Positions 1-6,719 of a DNA stretch of 20,403 nt are shown piece after piece. Every line of letters begins with the position of its first letter. Positions within the stretch are counted from its first letter, which is position 1. A program made the translations under genes and the position numbers. The notes under the pieces are model-generated. The model was not told the origin of the DNA and searched no databases. It saw nothing but the letters and a program-made list of their open reading frames with translations. This DNA is from an uncultured Prevotellaceae bacterium (GTDB taxonomy: Bacteria; Bacteroidota; Bacteroidia; Bacteroidales; Bacteroidaceae), in the NCBI GenBank assembly GCA_902477365.1, contig CABSGW010000014.1, positions 1 to 20,403 on the forward strand, read 5' to 3'.

Positions 1-83
1 TTGTATCTTTGGGTATTCCCCTAAAATAAGGGTTGATGACCAAAATGGGGAAATATCCAAACTAAGATATAGCGAAGATACAA
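1..83. repeat. imperfect inverted repeat (long hairpin) at the left edge
   Basis: Positions 1-9 (ttgtatctt) and 75-83 (aagatacaa) are exact reverse complements. Inside them, 10-21 (tgggtattcccc) pairs imperfectly with 47-59 (ggggaaatatcca), with one mismatch and one gap. The structure lies directly before the transposase remnant, so it may be the end of the old insertion sequence or its leader. The window starts exactly here, so sequence further left cannot be judged. Confidence 0.45.
4..11 (+). promoter_or_regulatory. possible -7 box (TATCTTTG)
   Basis: TATCTTTG fits the Bacteroidales -7 consensus TAnnTTTG and points toward the transposase remnant. The -33 region would lie outside the window, so only half of the promoter can be checked. 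Confidence 0.35.
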
Positions 84-277
84 TATATTTCAGAAATTCA
101 CCCTACTTTGGGCTTTACAGAGTTCGATATGCTGGAAAAATATCGTAAGAGTTTTCATGAGAGTGAATTTGGAAGCCTTCATTCTATGTTTCCGTTTGAG
201 AGCATAGCTAAAGAGACAGGCCTTTCACAACCCCGCTTGGGTCGCAGGAACTGTTTCAGTCCTTCTGCAAAGATAAC
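69..277 (+). pseudogene. decayed N-terminus of an IS transposase
   Basis: The plus frame reads IAKIQYISEIHPTLG from 69, continues through FTEFDMLEKYRKSFHESEFG and LGRRNCFSPSAKI, and loses any convincing similarity after about 277. From memory, this matches the start of transposases common in Bacteroidales (an N-terminal block ending in RLGRRN-FSPSAKIA), probably of the IS1182/IS4-like DDE superfamily. No DDE catalytic core follows. The codon where the initiator ATG is expected (69-71) is ATA, and the frame is closed upstream by a stop at 63-65, so the copy has neither a start nor a catalytic domain. The same frame stays open to 389, but the rest (IMDFPIFRLDMIGLF...) looks like unrelated sequence. 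It is most likely a dead insertion remnant. The family assignment is by recall and should be taken as moderate. Confidence 0.5.
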
Positions 278-389
278 CCTTGTGGTAATCATGGATTTTC
301 CAATTTTCAGATTGGATATGATTGGATTGTTCATTAAGGCCTTTAATGCATCATTGTTTTCCATATTAATCATTGATTACTGTTTGTGA

Positions 390-748
390 GAAAGTTTATT
401 TGGTTCTTGTCAATAAATGTATTCCTGATCTTCAAGCCAGAAAGGTTTGTCAATGTAAAGGCGTGAGACTATTAACTCATTTTATACGACGGGTTTAGGT
501 AAAACCTTTAACTAAAATAAGCAACAGTTCCCACGCCATATACGGATATGACACGAGAGATGCAAACTTATTCTCGTTCTACAGATCGTATACCAGGCTT
601 CATCGTAGAGAATCAGTTAAACACTTTTGTGTATCTTCATTTTTAATGTTTGGACGATGTTGCCATGACGTTACGAAATTAGCTAAAATAAGGCACATCA
701 CAAAGTGATACTTCATGAATAGACTGTTGCAGATTACAACATTGGCTA
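390..748. other. AT-rich stretch without a convincing gene
   Basis: No frame here gives a convincing protein. Short frames such as one from ATG 549 (about 32 codons) have no recognisable motif. A small hairpin-like sequence (ggtttaggtaaaacc) lies near 491-505. The base composition matches the adjacent transposase remnant more than the operon to the right, so this may be insertion-sequence debris. I see no RNA gene. Confidence 0.4.
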
Positions 749-976
749 TTATTCTTCATACAATATTTTGTCGATGTAACGTTCACGTTCCTCTTGTATA
801 AACTCATGTTCTTTGATTTTTCGTTCCAATTGGTCGAAGTATGCATCACTGAGACCTTTTTCTTCGAGTGTCCTGTCGAATTCGGCCATGATTGTTTCTT
901 CCGGATTTCCTGTTGCGGCTTCCGTTTCCTTGGCGGCCAGGCATTGATCTTGTTGGGTTTTCTTCTTTTGTTCCAT
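749..976 (-). CDS. small charged hypothetical protein
   Basis: This 75-residue frame starts with MEQKKKTQQDQCLAAKETEA and ends with a Glu/Lys/Arg-rich stretch (DQLERKIKEHEFIQEERERY) that looks like one or two amphipathic helices or a short coiled coil. It has no signal peptide, membrane segment or known motif. I do not recognise a family. The frame on the opposite strand here is hydrophobic and unlike a natural protein, which slightly favours the minus frame. An A-rich stretch precedes the ATG, as is usual for genes of this phylum. A TATATTTC sequence close to the -7 consensus lies about 70 nt upstream. It sits beside insertion-sequence debris, so it could be accessory. Whether it is a real gene is uncertain. 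Confidence 0.4.
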   Translation of the reverse strand: MEQKKKTQQDQCLAAKETEAATGNPEETIMAEFDRTLEEKGLSDAYFDQLERKIKEHEFIQEERERYIDKILYEE

Positions 977-1438
977 AAGTTTGTTTTGAAGTTAATAATG
1001 CTCCGGTTGGTAGAATTGCCGGATCGTATACATCCATTTTCTCGACGAAATATAAAGAGAATGGATTTTTTAACTAAATATTAACTCAATTTAATCAAAA
1101 CAAGCTGTTTGGTTTTGTTCTGATTCGGGTTTGATGTATATGTCTGCGTTTATGCGCTCCGTTTTTGGGGCTTCGTTTTGTTTTCACGAGATGCCCAGTC
1201 TTTTTTTTTGAGATGCCCAGTCCGTTGGAAATAAATGCCCAGTCTGTTACCGTGCCGTTCGGAGCTTTCTACCGGAGATGGGCAGCATACAAGGGGGGCT
1301 TTTGGTGGAAGAATGTTTTTGTACGGGCAAAGACGGCTTCATTCCCAACCGGAGCTTCTTTGTTTTGTGTCGGCTTGGTTCTGTGTTTGCTTTATCATAA
1401 AAAAAGAAAAAGAGCGGGATAATCTCCGTTTTTTGTGC
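977..1438. other. intergenic region between the small minus gene and the lptG operon
   Basis: The region holds an imperfect hairpin (1093-1103 with 1115-1125, one mismatch, no clear T-run), a tandem ATGCCCAGTC repeat (listed separately) and a G-rich stretch without recognisable coding content. A plus frame of 85 codons crosses it from 1165, but it runs through the repeat and a poly-T tract, so I do not call it a gene. Confidence 0.4.
1191..1256 (+). repeat. three tandem 22-bp units starting with ATGCCCAGTC
   Basis: The decamer ATGCCCAGTC begins at 1191, 1213 and 1235, an exact 22-bp period. The remaining 12 bases of the units differ (a poly-T tract, CGTTGGAAATAA, TGTTACCGTGCC), so only the decamer and partly the following YGTT are kept. 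The same decamer appears again in two other intergenic regions, at 8513 and 19654. No copy was noticed inside a gene. The function is unknown. Candidate explanations are a protein-binding site, a degenerate mobile repeat or a transcript-level signal. Confidence 0.7.
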
Positions 1439-1446
1439 TATTTTTG
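1439..1446 (+). promoter_or_regulatory. -7 box of the lptG-ribBA operon (TATTTTTG)
   Basis: TATTTTTG matches TAnnTTTG. Transcription would begin near 1453, about 24 nt before the ATG at 1477. This argues that the longer open frame with a GTG at 1435 overstates the gene start. No good -33 TTTG is seen 20 nt upstream. Confidence 0.5.
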
Positions 1447-1476
1447 CAAGTTAAGGAAGTAAGATGTAAGCCGCAA

Positions 1477-3399
1477 ATGATTGGCATTAAGAAATTAGAC
1501 TGGTTTGTTCTGAAAAATTTCGCACTCGTATTTGCCGGTTCGTTCTTTATTTGTCTGTTTGTCTTCATGATGCAGTCTGTATGGAGTTCTGTTGAAGACT
1601 TGGTGGGTAAGGGATTATCGGTGACGGTGCTTGCAAAGTTTTTCTGGTATATGGGCTTGGCCCTTATTCCTACGGCATTACCGTTGGCTGTGTTGCTGGC
1701 TTCGTTGATTTCTTTTGGGAACATGAGCGAGCGGTTGGAGTTGCTTGCCATGAAGGCGGCGGGAGTGCCGCTGATCCGTATTATGGCGCCTCTGATCGTG
1801 GTGGTGCTGGCTATGGGTGGGCTTTCATTTTATTTTCAGAATGTGACTTCGCCGAAAGCGCAGATCAAATTGCGGACGTTGATGTTCAGTATCAAACAAA
1901 CGTCTCCGGCGCTTGAAATACCGGAAGGTATTTTTTATACCGGTGTGCCTAATGTGAACTTGTATGTGGAGCGGAAGAACTCTGATACAAACATGCTGTA
2001 TGGCGTGATTATTTACAAGACGGATCAGGGTTTTGAGAAGGCGCAGATTGTGTTGGCCGATTCGGGGCGGCTGGAGATGACGGCCGATCGGTTGTATTTG
2101 AAGTTGAAGTTGTATAGCGGTGAACAGTTTGAGAACTTGCAGGCACAAAATATGAGCTCGCTACAAGCCAATGTGCCTTATGACCGGGAAACATTCGACT
2201 ATAAAGAGCTGTTGATAGAGTTTGACAGCAGTTTTAAAGAGATGGATGCCTCCTCAATGAATCGTATGGAGGCTGCCAAGAATATGAAAGAATTGGTAGA
2301 GAGTATCGATTCCATGAACTTCCAGAGTGACAGTATTGGTGCTTCTTATTATAAAGAGATACGACATCAGTATTTTTCGAGTTTGGAAGACGCCGAGCGG
2401 ATACGTGGCAAGCAGGTTTCTGCTACAAAGGCGGTGAAGAAGCAGCAAACGGCTGATTTCGATTCGTTATGGCAGGCTTTTGCCGCCGACAAACAGTTGG
2501 ATTATGTGCGTAGGGCTGAAAATAAGGTGGCTATGCTACGTGGCGATTTGGAATGGAAGCAGTATGCAACCAGCGACACGGACTATCGAACACGGCGGCA
2601 CTGGATTCAATGGCATCAGAAGATGACTCTTTCGTTGGCTTGTATCATCTTCTTCTTTGTGGGTGCACCGTTAGGAGCGATTATCCGCAAAGGAGGGTTG
2701 GGACTGCCTACCATTATTTCTGTCGGCTTCTTTATTTTCTACTATTTGTTCAATACGTCGGGAATGAAATTGGCCCGTGACGGTTCTTGGGAGATGTGGT
2801 ACGGTATGTGGATCAGTACATTTGTACTTGTTCCGATGGGTGTGTTCCTGACGATAAAGGCAAACCGCGATTCGACATTGTTCAATATAGAAGAATACAA
2901 ACGTGTGTTCCGTAAACTCTTTGGACTGAGAATAACGCGTCATATATTCCGTAAAGAAGTGATTATAGACGATCCTCGCTACGCTGAGATGCGTGAAGAG
3001 ACGGAAGCTTTAGCGTTGGCTTGTCAGGAATATGCCGTTAAAAACAAGTTGCAGCGGATGCCAAGCTATGTAGATACGTTCTTCCATTCGCACAAGGATC
3101 ACGAGGTGGAAGAATTGAGTGAACGTCTGGAGGCTATTGTGGCAGAACTTGGAAATAGCCGGGATGGTTTGATTCTGAATGAATTGAATAAGCTGCCGGT
3201 ATTGGTGACGCATGCTCATGTTTCGCCTTTTGACAAGTCGGGCTTGAATTTGGCCGCAGGTGTACTGTTCCCGGTAGGACTTGTCTTGTGGTTGCGCATG
3301 TGGCGTTTCCGCCTGCGTTTATATCGGGACTTGAAACAAATAGAAAAGAGTTGTGCCGCATTGTGTGAGCACATGGATCATATGAATAAAATAGACTAA
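1477..3399 (+). CDS. lptG: LptF/LptG (YjgP/YjgQ) family LPS export permease with C-terminal extension
   Basis: Family members are inner-membrane subunits of the LptBFG ABC transporter, which extracts lipopolysaccharide from the inner membrane. The product is about 640 residues. Three membrane helices lie near residues 15-38, 50-75 and 95-118, followed by a long periplasmic domain (about 120-380) and three more helices (about 383-460). The motif ERLELLAMKAAGVP between helices 2 and 3 is typical of the family. Usual members are about 360 residues. This one has an extra soluble, charged stretch (about 460-585), then a hydrophobic segment (about 590-609) and a basic tail. I chose ATG 1477 because the upstream in-frame GTG overlaps the -7 box. 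It is the first gene of an operon; ribBA follows after 3 nt. LptF versus LptG cannot be separated with certainty. Confidence 0.88.
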   Translation: MIGIKKLDWFVLKNFALVFAGSFFICLFVFMMQSVWSSVEDLVGKGLSVTVLAKFFWYMGLALIPTALPLAVLLASLISFGNMSERLELLAMKAAGVPLIRIMAPLIVVVLAMGGLSFYFQNVTSPKAQIKLRTLMFSIKQTSPALEIPEGIFYTGVPNVNLYVERKNSDTNMLYGVIIYKTDQGFEKAQIVLADSGRLEMTADRLYLKLKLYSGEQFENLQAQNMSSLQANVPYDRETFDYKELLIEFDSSFKEMDASSMNRMEAAKNMKELVESIDSMNFQSDSIGASYYKEIRHQYFSSLEDAERIRGKQVSATKAVKKQQTADFDSLWQAFAADKQLDYVRRAENKVAMLRGDLEWKQYATSDTDYRTRRHWIQWHQKMTLSLACIIFFFVGAPLGAIIRKGGLGLPTIISVGFFIFYYLFNTSGMKLARDGSWEMWYGMWISTFVLVPMGVFLTIKANRDSTLFNIEEYKRVFRKLFGLRITRHIFRKEVIIDDPRYAEMREETEALALACQEYAVKNKLQRMPSYVDTFFHSHKDHEVEELSERLEAIVAELGNSRDGLILNELNKLPVLVTHAHVSPFDKSGLNLAAGVLFPVGLVLWLRMWRFRLRLYRDLKQIEKSCAALCEHMDHMNKID

Positions 3400-3402
3400 G
3401 AT

Positions 3403-4617
3403 ATGGAATCATTCAAACTAGCTTCGGTTGAAGAGGCGATTCAGGATTTTAAAGAGGGTAAGTTCGTTATAGTAGTGGATGATGAAGATCGTGAAAACGA
3501 AGGCGATCTGATTACTGCTGCTGAAACAATTACCCCGGAGAAAGTCAACTTTATGTTGAGTCACGGTCGTGGTGTACTTTGTGCGCCCATCTCGATATCC
3601 CGTTGTAAGGAATTGGAACTTCCTCACCAAGTGGACGATAATACCAGTATGCTGGGTACTCCTTTTACGGTAACCATTGATAAACTGGAAGGATGTACCA
3701 CCGGTGTAAGTGCTGCTGACAGAGCTGCTACGATACAGGCTTTGGCCGATCCGGCTTCTACGGCAACCACGTTTGGGCGGCCCGGGCACATTAACCCTTT
3801 GTATGCACAAGACAAAGGGGTACTTCGTCGTGCCGGTCATACAGAGGCTGCTGTGGATTTGGCTCGTTTGGCCGGTTTGCGTCCCGCAGCTGCGCTCATT
3901 GAGATCTTAAATGAAGATGGCAGTATGGCCCGCATGCCGCAACTGAAAGAAAAAGCCCGTGAATGGGGTTTGAAAATTATCGCTATCCGTGACCTGATTG
4001 CTTATCGGTTGCAAAGAGAGACGATAGTGGAAAAGGGAGAGGAAGTGGATATGCCTACGGAGCATGGACATTTCCGCTTGATTCCTTTCCGTCAACTCAG
4101 TAACGGGATGGAACATGTCGCTTTGATTAAAGGGTCGTGGAGTGAAGACGAACCTATTTTAGTGCGTGTGCATTCCTCATGTATGACAGGCGACATCTTT
4201 GGCAGTCAGCGTTGCGATTGCGGAGAACAATTGCACAAAGCCATGGAAGAGATAGACAAGGCAGGTAAGGGGGTTGTTCTTTATTTGAATCAGGAGGGCC
4301 GTGGTATCGGACTGATGGCCAAGATTGCAGCCTACAAATTGCAGGAAGAAGGATATGACACCGTTGATGCCAATGTGCATTTAGGTTATAATCCTGATGA
4401 ACGCGATTACGGTGTGGGAGCTCAAATACTAAGAGAACTGGGTGTGCGCAAGATGTGTCTGCTGACCAATAATCCCGTGAAACGCGTAGGCTTGGAAGCC
4501 TATGGACTTGAGATTGTAGAAAATGTCGGTATCGAGATCACGCCCAACCAATATAATGAACGGTACTTGAGTACTAAAAAAGAACGTATGGGACATACGT
4601 TGCACTTAAACAAATAG
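3403..4617 (+). CDS. ribBA: bifunctional 3,4-dihydroxy-2-butanone-4-phosphate synthase / GTP cyclohydrolase II
   Basis: This cytosolic enzyme feeds both branches of riboflavin synthesis. The RibB half turns ribulose 5-phosphate into dihydroxybutanone phosphate plus formate, and the RibA half opens the GTP imidazole ring. The N-terminal domain (about 1-205) carries the acidic metal-binding motif DDEDRENEGDL at residues 26-36. The C-terminal domain (about 206-404) has the zinc site C-x10-C-x-C (C260, C271, C273) and the GRGIGL motif. Both halves look intact, and 404 residues is the normal fused length. The start is 3 nt after the lptG stop, so the two are very probably co-transcribed and perhaps translationally coupled. 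No FMN riboswitch is visible before it, as expected for an operon-internal gene. Confidence 0.97.
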   Translation: MESFKLASVEEAIQDFKEGKFVIVVDDEDRENEGDLITAAETITPEKVNFMLSHGRGVLCAPISISRCKELELPHQVDDNTSMLGTPFTVTIDKLEGCTTGVSAADRAATIQALADPASTATTFGRPGHINPLYAQDKGVLRRAGHTEAAVDLARLAGLRPAAALIEILNEDGSMARMPQLKEKAREWGLKIIAIRDLIAYRLQRETIVEKGEEVDMPTEHGHFRLIPFRQLSNGMEHVALIKGSWSEDEPILVRVHSSCMTGDIFGSQRCDCGEQLHKAMEEIDKAGKGVVLYLNQEGRGIGLMAKIAAYKLQEEGYDTVDANVHLGYNPDERDYGVGAQILRELGVRKMCLLTNNPVKRVGLEAYGLEIVENVGIEITPNQYNERYLSTKKERMGHTLHLNK

Positions 4618-4647
4618 TTGTATATAAAAGAATTAATCGTATAATTT

Positions 4648-5355
4648 ATGGAACAAGAAAAAATTATTTCATCGTATAGTGGAAGCCGTTCTTTGGCTTA
4701 TGCCTCTTTGATGAAGAGTGTATATTTGTGGATGACACTTGCATTGGCCGTGACGGGATTGACGGCTGCTTATGTGGCTGGTAACCTGCCATTGATTACG
4801 CAAATTGCTACCAGCAAAATGCTTTTCTTTGGTATCATCATTGCTGAGTTGGCCTTGGTGTGGATATTGAGCTCGCGCATCATGACGCTATCGTTTGCAA
4901 CGGCCGGTTTGATGTTTGCTGCTTATTCTATTTTGAACGGATTGACAATGTCCATCCTCTTTTTGGTATATACCAGTTCGAGTATAGCCCAGACCTTCTT
5001 TATCACAGCGGGAACTTTCGGTGTGATGAGCCTGATCGGTTATACCACCAAGAAAGACCTGACCTCTTTCCGCAATCTTTTTATGATGGCTTTGGTAGGT
5101 TTGATTATTGCATCGGTTGTGAACCTGTTTTGGGCCAATAGTGTGCTCTATTGGGTTATTTCCTATGTCGGCGTGTTACTCTTTGTCGGTTTAACGGCTT
5201 ATGATACGCAGAAAATAAAGAATATGGTGCGCGAATATGGAGATGATGTCAACGAGCAAACACAAAAACTAGCGCTGTTAGGCAGTTTGACACTCTATTT
5301 AGACTTCATCAACCTGTTTATCTATTTGCTGCGTATTCTCGGTGATCGTAAATAA
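4648..5355 (+). CDS. TMBIM / Bax inhibitor-1 family membrane protein (YccA/YetJ-like)
   Basis: This 235-residue protein has about seven hydrophobic helices filling nearly all of it after a short N-terminal tail. It shows the family signatures GLTAYDTQKIK in the sixth-helix region (about 185-195) and LYLDFINLFIYLLRI near the C-terminus. Bacterial relatives such as B. subtilis YetJ are pH-sensitive calcium leak channels, and E. coli YccA modulates the FtsH protease. Which role applies here cannot be read from sequence. The acidic residues in the last two helices that are important in YetJ appear to be kept (the D of AYDTQ and the D of YLDFINL). It starts 30 nt after ribBA and ends 26 nt before the aminotransferase, which fits an operon-internal position. 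Confidence 0.9.
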   Translation: MEQEKIISSYSGSRSLAYASLMKSVYLWMTLALAVTGLTAAYVAGNLPLITQIATSKMLFFGIIIAELALVWILSSRIMTLSFATAGLMFAAYSILNGLTMSILFLVYTSSSIAQTFFITAGTFGVMSLIGYTTKKDLTSFRNLFMMALVGLIIASVVNLFWANSVLYWVISYVGVLLFVGLTAYDTQKIKNMVREYGDDVNEQTQKLALLGSLTLYLDFINLFIYLLRILGDRK

Positions 5356-5381
5356 ACAACATTCATAAATACAGAATTCCT

Positions 5382-6575
5382 ATGAATCAATTATCAGACC
5401 GCCTTAACCGGCTTTCTCCTTCTGCCACACTTGCCATGTCGCAGAAAAGTGCTGAGCTTAAAGCTCAGGGTGTCGACATTATTAACCTCAGTGTGGGTGA
5501 ACCCGACTTTAATACGCCCGATCACATCAAGGAGGCTGCAAAGAAAGCTGTAGACGACAACTTTTCACGCTATTCTCCGGTTCCCGGTTATCCGGTGTTG
5601 CGCGAGGCTATTGTTGCCAAGTTGAAAAACGAGAACGGCTTGGATTATACGCCTGCTCAAATCTCTTGTGCAAATGGTGCAAAACAGAGTGTTTGTAATG
5701 CAATAATGGCATTGGTCGGTGCTGGCGATGAGGTGATTATCCCTGCTCCTTATTGGGTGAGCTACCCCGAAATGGTGCTGTTGGCCGATGGGACTCCTGT
5801 TTTTGTGGAGGCTGGAATTGAACAGGATTTCAAAATCACACCGGAACAGTTGGAGGCTGCCATTACACCCAAAACGCGTGCGCTCATCCTTTGCTCTCCA
5901 AGTAATCCTACAGGCTCGGTTTATAGCAAGTCCGAGTTGGAAGCTTTGGCCGAAGTATTGAAAAAGCACGAGCGTGTCATTGTGCTTGCCGACGAGATCT
6001 ATGAACATATCAATTATGTGGGCAAGCACGAAAGCATTGCCGCCATTCCGGGTATGAAGGAACGTACCGTCATTATTAACGGTGTTTCAAAGGCTTACGC
6101 AATGACCGGTTGGCGTATTGGCTTTATTGCCGCTCCCGAATGGATTGTAAAGGCTTGTAACAAGTTGCAAGGACAATATACAAGTGGCCCATGCTCGGTA
6201 AGCCAGATTGCAGCTGCCGTGGCCTTTACGGGCGACCAGACTTGTGTAGAGACCATGCGCCAGGCTTTTGAGCGTCGTAAGAATCTGATTGTGAAACTGG
6301 CGAAAGAAGTTCCGGGTTTTGAGGTGAACGATCCTCACGGTGCATTCTACCTGTTCCCGAAATGCAGCTATTACTTTGGTAAGACCGATGGCGAGCGTAC
6401 CATCAAGAATTCCATGGATTTTGCCATGTATTTGCTTGAGGTAGGACATGTGGCTACCGTTGGAGGTGACGCTTTCGGTTCGCCCGAGTGTTTCCGTATG
6501 AGTTATGCAACCAGCGATGAAAACATTGTTGAGGCATTGCGTCGTATTAAAGAATGCGTTTCTAAGTTGAAGTAA
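5382..6575 (+). CDS. aspC: pyridoxal-phosphate aspartate aminotransferase (class I, fold type I)
   Basis: This cytosolic PLP enzyme exchanges the amino group between aspartate and 2-oxoglutarate. It has 397 residues, the usual length. Visible hallmarks are the N-terminal NLSVGEPDFNTP segment that binds substrate, SPSNPTG (N175-G178), D204 and Y207 in the ADEIYEH stretch, the Schiff-base lysine K237 in GVSKAYAMTGW, and R245 just after it. These fit the 1-beta subgroup of aspartate aminotransferases found in Bacillus, Thermus and Bacteroidetes. Relatives with the same fold can act on other amino acids or prephenate, so exact substrate use is inferred. It is the last gene of the lptG operon and is followed by a strong hairpin at 6627. 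Confidence 0.93.
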   Translation: MNQLSDRLNRLSPSATLAMSQKSAELKAQGVDIINLSVGEPDFNTPDHIKEAAKKAVDDNFSRYSPVPGYPVLREAIVAKLKNENGLDYTPAQISCANGAKQSVCNAIMALVGAGDEVIIPAPYWVSYPEMVLLADGTPVFVEAGIEQDFKITPEQLEAAITPKTRALILCSPSNPTGSVYSKSELEALAEVLKKHERVIVLADEIYEHINYVGKHESIAAIPGMKERTVIINGVSKAYAMTGWRIGFIAAPEWIVKACNKLQGQYTSGPCSVSQIAAAVAFTGDQTCVETMRQAFERRKNLIVKLAKEVPGFEVNDPHGAFYLFPKCSYYFGKTDGERTIKNSMDFAMYLLEVGHVATVGGDAFGSPECFRMSYATSDENIVEALRRIKECVSKLK

Positions 6576-6626
6576 GAACGTTGCAGCGCTACCTTGTTGC
6601 AGCAAGTTCTTCTTAGTTGAATAAGG

Positions 6627-6669
6627 ACATCCCCTGCCAGGCCACCGAACGGCCTGTGGGGGATGTTTG
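6627..6669 (+). terminator. hairpin terminator of the lptG-ribBA-aspC operon
   Basis: ACATCCCC (6627-6634) pairs with GGGGATGT (6659-6666), and AGGCC pairs with GGCCT closer to the loop, separated by a small internal bulge. Only a short T-run follows (TTT). The T-run overlaps the -33 TTTG of the next promoter, so the two elements are packed together. Confidence 0.7.
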
Positions 6670-6697
6670 CGTATGTCGTGGCTTCGTCGTACCTTTG
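6666..6697 (+). promoter_or_regulatory. promoter of the ABC-F gene (-33 TTTG, -7 TACCTTTG)
   Basis: TTTG at 6666-6669 and TACCTTTG at 6690-6697 are separated by 20 nt, a canonical Bacteroidales arrangement. The expected start of transcription near 6704 gives a very short leader before the ATG at 6720. Confidence 0.75.
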
Positions 6698-6719
6698 TGC
6701 GTAAAATTCAATGTAAGTT

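Noticed and set aside
179..373. 64-codon minus frame opposite the transposase remnant
   Set aside because: Half of it is antisense to recognisable transposase sequence and the rest shows no motif. It is probably chance, though the MENNDALKALMNN start looks protein-like.
1191..1256. CRISPR-like array
   Set aside because: Repeats are only about 10 bp with 12-bp spacers and one spacer is poly-T; there are no cas genes. The geometry does not fit any CRISPR type.
1165..1422. 85-codon plus frame before lptG
   Set aside because: It runs through the tandem repeat and a poly-T tract, has no ribosome-binding context or homology I recognise, and changes character along its length.
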